This document shows, piece after piece, positions 1-6,311 of a stretch of DNA of 54,917 nucleotides. Below the pieces are notes generated by a model. It searched no databases. It was not told the origin of the DNA and worked only from the letters and a program-made list of their open reading frames with translations. The position numbers and the translations under genes are program-made. The number at the start of each line of letters is the position of its first letter. Positions within the stretch are counted from its first letter, which is position 1. Location: assembly GCA_014803525.1 (NCBI GenBank), contig JAAVBP010000004.1, positions 1 through 54,917 of the forward strand. The letters run 5' to 3'. Source of the stretch: a bacterium (GTDB lineage: Bacteria > Pseudomonadota > Alphaproteobacteria > Rs-D84).

Positions 1-284
1 GTTTCTGCGACGCTTTGTTTTATTTTATTGAACACACGGCGTTGACGACGATACCGGTCTTCCAGTGTGCGAACGCGTATCATTTTATAGCCCATAACAA
101 TTACACGTTCCAACACATCTGCTGGGATTTTTGTTGTGCCACGTTCGTATTCCAACATCTCGGCCGGGGATATCAACAGCATTTTTGCAACCTCGTCATG
201 AGGCATGTACATCATGCGACGCGCATTGCACATAATGGCCCCCAGACGGGATGCGGTTTCATCAATTGGTTTTTGTTTTTGCAT
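1..284 (-). CDS. Small XRE-like HTH protein, 3' end outside the window
   Basis: The reading frame starts at the ATG at 284, behind a strong AAGGAGG ribosome site, and stays open to the window edge, so the C-terminus is missing. The 94 visible residues (beginning MQKQKPIDETASRLGAIM) align along their whole length with the complete 92-residue protein at 14078-14356. The pattern of an R-rich helix, then a YERG motif, then KIPADVLE resembles the Cro/C1 (XRE) helix-turn-helix fold. The C-terminus is basic (RYRRQRR). The gene lies just downstream of a structured leader RNA, as its paralogue does. DNA binding is inferred; the target is unknown. Confidence 0.72.
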   Translation of the reverse strand, partial: MQKQKPIDETASRLGAIMCNARRMMYMPHDEVAKMLLISPAEMLEYERGTTKIPADVLERVIVMGYKMIRVRTLEDRYRRQRRVFNKIKQSVAE

Positions 285-333
285 TTTTTCCTCCTTGCTT
301 TTTTTGTTATTCGTGTGGCAGGCAACCCTCCCC

Positions 334-384
334 GTCACCGTTGGTGACACCCCTCCAGTCGGGGCCCGTCGGCCCCTGGAGGGG
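334..384. repeat. GC-rich double hairpin inserted between leader RNA and gene
   Basis: Two palindromes lie side by side. GTCACC/GGTGAC is at 334-348. A long GC-rich hairpin at 350-384 has an outer CCCCTCCA/TGGAGGGG stem and an inner GGGGCC/GGCCCC stem. The cassette at 14.1-14.6 kb is otherwise collinear but has only about 20 bp here, so this looks like an insertion of about 80 bp. It separates the RNA terminator from the XRE gene and could act as a second terminator or a small mobile palindrome. Confidence 0.6.
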
Positions 385-387
385 AAT

Positions 388-538
388 AAAAAAAGTCCGC
401 ATTGATGAGATGCGGTTGGAGGTTGAAGACTATAACATCGATAGTCCTGTTTATTCAAATATATCACAGGCCTCCAACCATGGTTGGAGCTTTTGATGTT
501 TGAGGCCTTTACACCCCGCATCGACCATCACCCGATGC
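388..538 (-). ncRNA. Structured leader RNA, copy 1
   Basis: Predicted transcript of about 150 nt on the minus strand, from the promoter at 545-573 to an intrinsic terminator (CCGCAT/ATGCGG stem, 397-415, then a U-run at 394-388). In transcript order it holds a 5' hairpin (GCATCG/CGATGC), the perfect 18-bp palindrome at 489-472 (CTCCAACC facing GGTTGGAG), a hairpin with stem CCTGT/ACAGG whose loop carries GATATATTTGAATAA, a GACTAT/ATAGTC hairpin, a free CCTCCAACC (422-414) and the terminator. The same order recurs at 14380-14530 and 44549-44729. The long-range helix seen in those copies is not preserved here. It may be an attenuator for the XRE gene or a free sRNA. Confidence 0.72.
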
Positions 539-544
539 ACAACC

Positions 545-573
545 ATTATATCGGATTGTTTTCAAATTTGCAA
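545..573 (-). promoter_or_regulatory. Sigma-70-type promoter of leader RNA copy 1
   Basis: On the minus strand there is a -35 TTGCAA (573-568), a 17-nt spacer and a consensus -10 TATAAT (550-545). The spacer is nearly identical to that of copy 2. The predicted transcription start is near 538. Confidence 0.7.
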
Positions 574-640
574 ATAGTTCGTGCTGGGACACGGTTCAGA
601 TTCCCTTCTTGTACATAAGGGGAACTTAGACACCGATTTA

Positions 641-678
641 TCTGTACTCTGCACTCTGAAAACTGAACTCTAAAAAAA
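641..678. repeat. Terminator-linked dispersed repeat, copy 1
   Basis: Read in the sense of the upstream thermonuclease gene, the U-run of the terminator is followed directly by AGAGTTCAG, TTTTC, AGAGTGC, AGAGTACAG, ATA. Closely related strings sit in the same place after three other genes (4893-4918, 18789-18827, 20401-20428). Confidence 0.7.
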
Positions 679-696
679 TCCCGCCAGGGCGATTTT
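672..696 (-). terminator. Terminator after the tolB-thermonuclease pair
   Basis: A CGCC/GGCG stem is flanked by an A-run at 672-678 and a T-run at 693-698. It works as an intrinsic terminator for the minus-strand genes and is symmetrical enough to act in both directions. Confidence 0.65.
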
Positions 697-1107
697 TTAT
701 TCACACCACCCGGCGCGACGACCACCAGAATATGGGCGGCCCAATTCTTCTGCAATTAATACTGCGCCGACATCACGACCGTCTGGGGTTTCGACATATG
801 CGTCAATTCGGCCCAAATATTTATCATCTTTGATACGCAACAGTTCAACACGTGTTCCAACCGGAATCAATTCCGCCAGACGTTCTTTGGCACGATATGC
901 ACGCGATATCTCGTAATCACATTTGCCATGAATTTCCGGTGTATCAACGTTCCTTAACCGAACACGTACGGAAATTTCAATATCATCTTCCAGGTTTACA
1001 TATGCGGCAAACGTATCACCATCGACAATATAGCTGACGGTCGCCGGTGTGGCATTTGCCACACCAGAACAACACAACATACAAATTACGAACCATACCC
1101 TTTTCAT
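697..1107 (-). CDS. Secreted thermonuclease (SNase family)
   Basis: A 136-residue staphylococcal-nuclease-like endonuclease. A signal peptide (about residues 1-19, ending VANA) directs it to the periplasm or outside. The OB-fold core shows the Ca2+-binding VDGDTF near residues 28-33 and RLRNVDTPE with catalytic R52 and E58. The second catalytic arginine is R100 in YLGR. All three expected active-site residues are therefore present. The start chosen (ATG 1107) lies one base after the tolB stop and opens directly with the signal peptide; an upstream ATG at 1146 would add 13 polar residues. Translation is probably coupled to tolB. Likely role: degradation of extracellular nucleic acid, perhaps for nucleotide scavenging. 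Confidence 0.85.
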   Translation of the reverse strand: MKRVWFVICMLCCSGVANATPATVSYIVDGDTFAAYVNLEDDIEISVRVRLRNVDTPEIHGKCDYEISRAYRAKERLAELIPVGTRVELLRIKDDKYLGRIDAYVETPDGRDVGAVLIAEELGRPYSGGRRAGWCE

Positions 1108-1108
1108 T

Positions 1109-2425
1109 TTATGGCAAGCGCGGTGACCATGTCGGTTCCAATCCATTTACATTATCCGGCAATTCAATATCATATACGTTTTGACCGGTAATATCGACAC
1201 TGCGGATATGACTGGTGCGTTCAATACCATCCAACGCCTTTTCCGTTTCATAGTATACCAGGCGACGGCTGCCCGGGGCCCAGGATGGGGCCTCCATAAA
1301 CCAGCCACCAGCCAAGATTTTTTCGTTTCTACCACGCGGATCCATAATCCCGACATAGAACGTATCATCTGCCATTTTTGTAAATGCGATAAATTGACCG
1401 TCTGGTGACCATGCCGGCGTCGCATATCGGCCATTGCCATATGTAATACGTTCTTCGGCCAGTGTTTCCAGATCCAAAACATGTATCTGTTGACGGCCCG
1501 AACGATCGGAATTAAAGGCCATCTTTTTACCATCCGGGGAATAAGACGGACTGGTGTTCAATGAATTTCCAAACGTCAACTGGCGCAATGTTTTTTCCTC
1601 TGTATCATATTCATATATGTGCGTGATGCCATTTTTCACCAGGGATAATGCAACCTTTTTCCCATCGGGCGAGAATCGCGGTGCAAAACTCATTCCGCCA
1701 AAGTTACCCAAGCGGCGCGCATCACCGGTATCCAGATTCAAACTCCATACCATGGGATCATCATCGCGATAGGACAGGAATACCACCGTCTGCATATTGG
1801 GCGAAAAGTGTGGCGACATAACAAATGTATTTTTATCCGACAGGTATCGCAGGCCATATCCATCCTGGTCCATTATTGCCATACGCTTTACACGTTTTTT
1901 TATCGGGCCCGTTTCCGCGATGAACACAATCTGGGTATCAAAGTATCCAATTTCACCGGTCAAGCGTTCATATATCGCATCGGCCATAATATGTGCCAGT
2001 CTCCGCGCGGATTGTTTGGACGCGACCAGGGACTGTGCCTCTATCTGTTCTTTGCCATTAACATCCCAGACATAAAATTCCAATTTATATTTGCCATCCT
2101 GGATTTCCAGTTTGCTCTGTACCAGTACCTGGGTCTTGATCGCGGCCCAGGACTGAAAGTTCGGCATATCGCCCATTTTCACAAATTCAGGGAACGCATC
2201 ATGATTTACAATACGAAACAGCCCCGTTGAATTCAGGTCTTTTTCAACAACCTCGCGTATCATGGATGCGTCTTTGCTGCTGACGCCCGAACCTGTTTCA
2301 AATTTCTGAATTGCGACCGGAATCGGCGACGCAGCCCCCGCAATAATATCAACCTTTAGTTCCGCGCGGGATGCCCCCACGCACCCGACCATTATGGCCA
2401 GCGCAAACATTATTTTCTTTAGCAT
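1109..2425 (-). CDS. tolB: TolB, periplasmic component of the Tol-Pal system
   Basis: 438 residues, the normal TolB length. A signal peptide (residues 1 to about 21) is followed by the TolB N-terminal domain (about 25-150) and a C-terminal beta-propeller built of repeated SPDG motifs (FSPDGKK, YSPDGKK, WSPDGQ). TolB binds Pal and colicin-type partners and helps keep the outer membrane attached during constriction. The start is supported by AGGGGAT upstream. In most proteobacteria tolB sits between tolA and pal; here neither tolQRA nor pal is adjacent, and the only partner is the thermonuclease gene. Confidence 0.93.
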   Translation of the reverse strand: MLKKIMFALAIMVGCVGASRAELKVDIIAGAASPIPVAIQKFETGSGVSSKDASMIREVVEKDLNSTGLFRIVNHDAFPEFVKMGDMPNFQSWAAIKTQVLVQSKLEIQDGKYKLEFYVWDVNGKEQIEAQSLVASKQSARRLAHIMADAIYERLTGEIGYFDTQIVFIAETGPIKKRVKRMAIMDQDGYGLRYLSDKNTFVMSPHFSPNMQTVVFLSYRDDDPMVWSLNLDTGDARRLGNFGGMSFAPRFSPDGKKVALSLVKNGITHIYEYDTEEKTLRQLTFGNSLNTSPSYSPDGKKMAFNSDRSGRQQIHVLDLETLAEERITYGNGRYATPAWSPDGQFIAFTKMADDTFYVGIMDPRGRNEKILAGGWFMEAPSWAPGSRRLVYYETEKALDGIERTSHIRSVDITGQNVYDIELPDNVNGLEPTWSPRLP

Positions 2426-2548
2426 TTTATGATCCCCTATTTCCGTGTACCCATAATCTTATATTTATAAAAAACAAAAATCAAGCCGACATACACACGC
2501 CAACACCACAGCCAACACCCCGCACAATACACCGGTAATTACAACAAT

Positions 2549-2600
2549 CTTTACATTTGTATTGACAAGTGTAAATACAATGTTATAGTCACTTGTAAAG
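2549..2600 (+). promoter_or_regulatory. Promoter with repeated TTTACA/TGTAAA operator boxes
   Basis: A -35 TTGACA (2562-2567), a 16-nt spacer and a -10 TATAGT (2584-2589) face the small RHH gene. Related boxes CTTTACA (2549-2555), TGTAAA (about 2570-2575) and TGTAAAG (2594-2600) cover and flank the promoter, two of them in inverted orientation. The layout fits autorepression by the RHH protein encoded 35 bp downstream. Confidence 0.6.
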
Positions 2601-2634
2601 ACGGCGGTATTGCCAAAAGTATAGAGGATTGTCC

Positions 2635-2859
2635 ATGCCAAATGTTATGCAGCAATTGTTCATAATGAACATTGAAACTTTGTTAAAAGAATACGCCGCG
2701 TACAAGGCGTTTAATAAATCAGACTGTGTAATAAACATGCGCATACCGCGCCCAATATTGGATAAAATAAAAGAGCTGGCCGACGCACAACACGTACCCT
2801 ATCAATCACTGATATCATCGGTACTGTTTTCCCTGGCCAATATTGAGGATGGTAAATAA
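2635..2859 (+). CDS. Small ribbon-helix-helix regulator, antitoxin-like
   Basis: A 74-residue protein. Residues 31-37 (CVINMRI) form a plausible DNA-contacting beta strand, followed by two helices (PILDKIKELADAQ and PYQSLISSVLFSLANIE), as in CopG/BrnA-type ribbon-helix-helix antitoxins. The ATG at 2635 is preferred over the in-frame TTG at 2629 because AGAGG at 2623-2627 is properly spaced from it. The promoter carries repeated boxes typical of autoregulation. No toxin gene is adjacent: the next gene is on the other strand and encodes a pilin-like protein. It is either an orphan antitoxin or a plain repressor. Confidence 0.7.
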   Translation: MPNVMQQLFIMNIETLLKEYAAYKAFNKSDCVINMRIPRPILDKIKELADAQHVPYQSLISSVLFSLANIEDGK

Positions 2860-2869
2860 GCAACAGACA

Positions 2870-2903
2870 AAAAAACACCCCGCAATTCGCGGGGCATTTT
2901 TTA
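2870..2903. terminator. Bidirectional terminator between converging genes
   Basis: A CCCCGC/GCGGGG stem with an AATT loop, A-run on the left and T-run on the right. It serves both the RHH gene (plus) and the VirB2-like gene (minus). Confidence 0.8.
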
Positions 2904-2915
2904 ATACACGTACGA

Positions 2916-3260
2916 TTAATTCCAACCAGTTGTCACACAACCCAGAACATTCAAACCTGCCGTTGATGTAATCGCAGTCAAAACAATACCAACAGCCGCC
3001 AGCAAGATAAACCCAACCAACATGCCGATACCTTTTTTCTGCACATCGTCAAATTTTACCTCACCCTTAGAGATATATCCCCACGCCCATCCAGCAACAG
3101 CAAATGCCGCACCAACGAACGCCAATGTACGCAAAATTCTAAACACTTGCTGCATCTGGACAATCAATGCGCAAATACCCGCATCATTGGCCGCCATCGC
3201 CGGACCGGATACCATGGCCGCGATAATCGCAAAGTTTATTTTCTTCATAAGTTTTTTCAT
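2916..3260 (-). CDS. VirB2/TrbC-like membrane pilin protein
   Basis: A 114-residue protein with a signal peptide (about 1-23, ending AMA), then two hydrophobic segments (about 43-64 and 77-97) separated by a short charged loop. That is the two-helix plan of VirB2/TrbC type IV secretion pilins. Cysteines at 30 and 108 could form a disulfide. The start at 3260 has GGAG seven bases upstream; an in-frame ATG five codons later is possible. No other type IV secretion gene is in the window, so it is an isolated subunit gene or a structural look-alike. The family call rests on topology, not on specific motifs. Confidence 0.6.
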   Translation of the reverse strand: MKKLMKKINFAIIAAMVSGPAMAANDAGICALIVQMQQVFRILRTLAFVGAAFAVAGWAWGYISKGEVKFDDVQKKGIGMLVGFILLAAVGIVLTAITSTAGLNVLGCVTTGWN

Positions 3261-3325
3261 TTGAAATCTCCTTATAATTTCTATTCCTGGTTGAATTATA
3301 TCATAGTTTCCCACCACATCCAAAC

Positions 3326-3354
3326 AAAAAAGCGGCCGGACACAACCCGACCGC
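3326..3354 (-). terminator. Terminator after the lipoprotein gene
   Basis: A GC-rich stem (GCGGTCGG facing CCGGCCGC on the minus strand) followed by a run of six Us. Confidence 0.7.
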
Positions 3355-3379
3355 CCAATATTCATATGACCACACAAAA

Positions 3380-3748
3380 TTACATCGCAGGCACAAAAAT
3401 ATATTTACGTCGAACATTCGTCCGACATGCGTCACGGTGCGACACCCTATCACAACCACACGAAGACGTGCGCGCCGCCGGCGCAACGATAACACGATCT
3501 GCACGCGGGGCCTGACCCATCATGTCACGGTTATACAAATCCGAACACATCGTATTGCGATACACTATTTTTTTACCGGTATGCAGGCTGCGAATATCTG
3601 CACTGAAATGATTACCCATTTCGCCGGCATAATAAATACAATCCGCCCCATCCTGGGTATAGCGGACATCGCCACGATAATAATCATAATAAGATGCACA
3701 TCCCGCCAGGGCAACCAGCGCAACAACAGAAACCAGAACCTTTTTCAT
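3380..3748 (-). CDS. Small lipoprotein of unknown function
   Basis: 122 residues opening with a classic lipoprotein signal: basic n-region, hydrophobic core and lipobox LAGC with the lipidated cysteine at residue 17. The mature part is rich in tyrosine near its N-terminus (YYDYYRGDVRY) and has several cysteines near the C-terminus (SSCGCD, DACR) that may be oxidised in the periplasm. I do not recognise the family. It is transcribed alone, with its own terminator at 3326-3354, next to the VirB2-like gene on the same strand. Confidence 0.7.
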   Translation of the reverse strand: MKKVLVSVVALVALAGCASYYDYYRGDVRYTQDGADCIYYAGEMGNHFSADIRSLHTGKKIVYRNTMCSDLYNRDMMGQAPRADRVIVAPAARTSSCGCDRVSHRDACRTNVRRKYIFVPAM

Positions 3749-3846
3749 AACACTGTCCTTTTTTTATGTCCATCTCTCGCCCGCCCCGATTCGTTAATTC
3801 GATTATTACACAAATCACGACATTGTCAATGCGCAACAAAAAGTAT

Positions 3847-3873
3847 TTGCCACACCGCCAAATATGATATACT
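3847..3873 (+). promoter_or_regulatory. Candidate promoter of fba
   Basis: TTGCCA (3847-3852) and TATACT (3868-3873) with a 15-nt spacer, about 40 bp upstream of the fba start. The spacing is short, so this is tentative. Confidence 0.4.
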
Positions 3874-3914
3874 AATTGATGTGATTTGTATCAAAAAATA
3901 GGAAAGGAACAAAT

Positions 3915-4862
3915 ATGACATATAAAGATTTCGGTTTGAACAACACCCGCGCCATGTTTGCAGACGCAATCGCACGCAAGTACGCGGTACCGGCATTTAA
4001 CTTTTATAATATGGAAACTTTGTCGGCGATTTTGGCGGCAGCAACAGAAACAAAAAGCCCGGTCATACTGGCCGTATCAGAATCCGCAATGAAGTACATG
4101 GGTGACGATTTGCTGATGGGCATGATTTGGGGCAAAAAATTCAAGCCCGAAAACGGCGTCGTATTACACCTGGACCACGGCGGCAGCTTTGAAGCATGCC
4201 AGCACGCAATCGAACTGGGCTTTTCATCTGTCATGATTGACGGCAGTAAATTGCCATTTGATGAAAACGTAGAACTTGCCCGCCGCGTTACGGAATTGGC
4301 ACACAAGCACGATGTATCGGTTGAGGCAGAACTGGGGACACTGGCCGGAATCGAAGACGAAAACACACACAGCGAAACGTCCAGCTATACCGACCCGGCC
4401 GACGTTATCAAATTTGTTGAACAGACAGGATGCGATTCCCTGGCTATTGCAATCGGCACCAGCCACGGCGCATACAAACGCAAATCAGACGATGAAAAAT
4501 TGCGCTTTGACATATTGGCCGAGATTGCAAAAAAGCTGCCAGAATTCCCATTGGTTCTGCACGGCGCATCATCCATCCCACAGCACTTTGTAAAAACGAT
4601 CAACGAATTCGGCGGCGATATCCAGGGCGCGCGCGGCATCGATCCGATGCAACTGCGCCAGGCGACCGAAATGAACATCTGCAAGATTAATGTGGACAGC
4701 GATTCCCGCCTGGCATTTACCGCGGGCATTCGCAAAAATTTGGCTGAAAAGCCGGCCGGATTTAATCCACGCGACTATCTGGGCGCGGGCCGCAAACTGA
4801 TCGTCGAAAATTGCATCGACGAAATCAAAAACATCATGGGCAGTGATAACAAGCTGAACTAA
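3915..4862 (+). CDS. fba: Class II fructose-bisphosphate aldolase
   Basis: 315 residues, a full-length zinc-dependent aldolase that interconverts fructose 1,6-bisphosphate with glyceraldehyde 3-phosphate and dihydroxyacetone phosphate in the cytosol. The catalytic aspartate and first zinc histidine are in HLDHGG (D87, H88); further zinc ligands are E138 region (EAELG), H184 (GTSHGAYK) and H216 (LHGASS). NVDSD near the C-terminus contributes phosphate binding. GGAAAGG precedes the ATG. It stands alone with its own terminator. Tagatose-bisphosphate or sedoheptulose-bisphosphate aldolases of the same family cannot be fully excluded. Confidence 0.92.
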   Translation: MTYKDFGLNNTRAMFADAIARKYAVPAFNFYNMETLSAILAAATETKSPVILAVSESAMKYMGDDLLMGMIWGKKFKPENGVVLHLDHGGSFEACQHAIELGFSSVMIDGSKLPFDENVELARRVTELAHKHDVSVEAELGTLAGIEDENTHSETSSYTDPADVIKFVEQTGCDSLAIAIGTSHGAYKRKSDDEKLRFDILAEIAKKLPEFPLVLHGASSIPQHFVKTINEFGGDIQGARGIDPMQLRQATEMNICKINVDSDSRLAFTAGIRKNLAEKPAGFNPRDYLGAGRKLIVENCIDEIKNIMGSDNKLN

Positions 4863-4892
4863 AAAAATCCCGCCAGTCGGCGGGATTTTTTT
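4862..4892 (+). terminator. Terminator of fba
   Basis: An ATCCCGCC/GGCGGGAT stem flanked by seven As and seven Ts. The dispersed AGAGTACAG repeat begins immediately after the T-run. Confidence 0.85.
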
Positions 4893-4918
4893 AGAGTACA
4901 GTTTTCAGAGCGCAGATA
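4893..4918. repeat. Terminator-linked dispersed repeat, copy 2
   Basis: AGAGTACAG, TTTTC, AGAGCGC, AGATA follow the fba terminator directly. Orientation relative to the gene and terminator is the same as in the copies after the thermonuclease gene and after the gene at 18846. Confidence 0.65.
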
Positions 4919-4955
4919 ATATATTAGAATAATATAGATGCACGAAAAACGGGTT

Positions 4956-5069
4956 GCGTAGTGTACAAGGCGTACATGAGTTGCCGATTTCAAAATTTAT
5001 TAGAACGATACAGATACGGGCGGAAAATTTGCGTAGTGTATTGGACATACATGAGCAAATTTTCCGCCC
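4956..5069. repeat. Pair of REP-like palindromic units
   Basis: Two units share GTAG, a small hairpin and TGAG. The hairpins are TGTAC/GTACA (around 4962-4976) and TGTAT/ATACA (around 5036-5050), so the stem is kept while its closing pair changes. The second unit is also enclosed by a perfect 15-bp inverted repeat, 5018-5032 against 5055-5069. The region between fba and efp holds no gene. Confidence 0.65.
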
Positions 5070-5098
5070 GCAGATGTGTTGTTATAATAAATTTTAAT

Positions 5099-5668
5099 TT
5101 ATTTTGCGCGTTCGACGTATTCTAACGTTTCCGTGTTAACAACGATCTTTTCGCCGGCGTTAACGAACAACGGAACCTGAACACGAATACCGTTATCCAG
5201 CACAGCCGGTTTACCGCCACTGGATGACGCAGTCTGACCTTTCAGGGCCGGTTCAGTTTCTTCGACCGTCGCAATAACTGTCTTTGGCAAGGAAATCGAT
5301 ACCGGTTTACCCTCTACAAAATTTGCCTTTACATTCATTTCCGGCGCCAGGAATTTCATTTGGTCACCCAGCGAATCCACCGGCATTGTAAACTGTTCAT
5401 AATCTGACAAGTTCATAAAGAACGCATCAACCCCATCAGAATACAGATACTGGCATTCAAAATCCTCGACCATCAGTTTTTCAACCTTGTCTTCGGACCG
5501 CCAGCGATCGCCACCCTTGTTTCCACTGTCAATATCGCGCAGGTCAGCCTGAACAAATGCGCCACCCTTGCCCGGCTTTACCTTGGTTATCGATGTAACG
5601 GAATAGCGGCGGCCATTATGGGAAATAACCCAACCGACACGCATATCATTTGCAACATAAGACGCCAT
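5099..5668 (-). CDS. efp: Translation elongation factor P
   Basis: 189 residues, standard length, with the three beta-barrel domains of EF-P. It relieves ribosome stalling at polyproline stretches. The modification site is the lysine in KPGKGGAF (K34), the residue usually lysylated by EpmA/EpmB; no modification enzyme is in the window. SD-like GGGGT precedes the ATG. It lies 15 bp downstream of ppa on the same strand and is probably co-transcribed with it. Confidence 0.95.
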   Translation of the reverse strand: MASYVANDMRVGWVISHNGRRYSVTSITKVKPGKGGAFVQADLRDIDSGNKGGDRWRSEDKVEKLMVEDFECQYLYSDGVDAFFMNLSDYEQFTMPVDSLGDQMKFLAPEMNVKANFVEGKPVSISLPKTVIATVEETEPALKGQTASSSGGKPAVLDNGIRVQVPLFVNAGEKIVVNTETLEYVERAK

Positions 5669-5683
5669 TGTAATACCCCTTGT

Positions 5684-6223
5684 TTAATCTTTGTTATGTG
5701 TTTTATTATAACGTTCAATTGATGCCATGATGATTTTATCTGTTTCATCACGATCCGCCCATCCCGCAATTTTGGTCCATGCATTTGGTTCCAAGTCCTT
5801 GTAATGCTGAAAGAAATATTCAATTTTATGCATTACGATTTTTGGCAATTCATGCAAATACGAAACGTTTTCATAATACGGATCGATACGATCACGCGGC
5901 ACACAGATAATTTTTTCATCACCACCGGCCTGGTCTTCCATCAGTAACGCACCAATCGGATGAACATCAATCATAACACCCGGACGCAGCGGCGCATTAC
6001 ATACAACAACACAATCCAGCGGATCACCATCATCGCCGAGTGTCCCCGGGAAATAACCATAGTTTGCCGGATACGCAACCGGTGTATGCAAAATACGATC
6101 CACACGCAACAGACCTGTATCCTTGTCAATTTCATATTTAACGAAACCGTTTTCTGGCACCTCTATTACGGCGGTCATTTTTTTCGGCGGCATTTTGCCG
6201 GGTTTTAAATCTTCTAATGACAT
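5684..6223 (-). CDS. ppa: Inorganic pyrophosphatase
   Basis: 179 residues, a family I soluble pyrophosphatase that hydrolyses PPi made by tRNA charging and polymerases. The signature DDGDPLDCVV supplies the metal-binding aspartates, and RDRIDPYY and KTHNKD-type ends are typical. The ATG at 6223 was chosen because AGAGGG lies just upstream and the protein then begins at the usual place; an upstream in-frame ATG (6280) would add 19 residues with no homology. First gene of a probable ppa-efp operon. Confidence 0.93.
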   Translation of the reverse strand: MSLEDLKPGKMPPKKMTAVIEVPENGFVKYEIDKDTGLLRVDRILHTPVAYPANYGYFPGTLGDDGDPLDCVVVCNAPLRPGVMIDVHPIGALLMEDQAGGDEKIICVPRDRIDPYYENVSYLHELPKIVMHKIEYFFQHYKDLEPNAWTKIAGWADRDETDKIIMASIERYNKTHNKD

Positions 6224-6282
6224 ATTTTTACCCTCTTTTTTTACTGGTTTTAGGTTAACACTATTATTTTGCATTTGCAATT

Positions 6283-6308
6283 AAAAATCCCGCAATTTGC
6301 GGGATTTT
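6283..6308 (-). terminator. Terminator of dnaN
   Basis: A TCCCGC/GCGGGA stem with the U-run at 6287-6283 directly after the dnaN stop. Confidence 0.75.
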
Positions 6309-6311
6309 GTT

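Noticed and set aside
388..538. Leader RNA as 6S RNA, tmRNA, SRP RNA or a c-di-AMP riboswitch (ydaO type)
   Set aside because: The ydaO consensus blocks, the SRP GGAA-loop domain, tmRNA parts and the long 6S hairpin with a central bubble were looked for and not seen. Only a covariance search can settle this.
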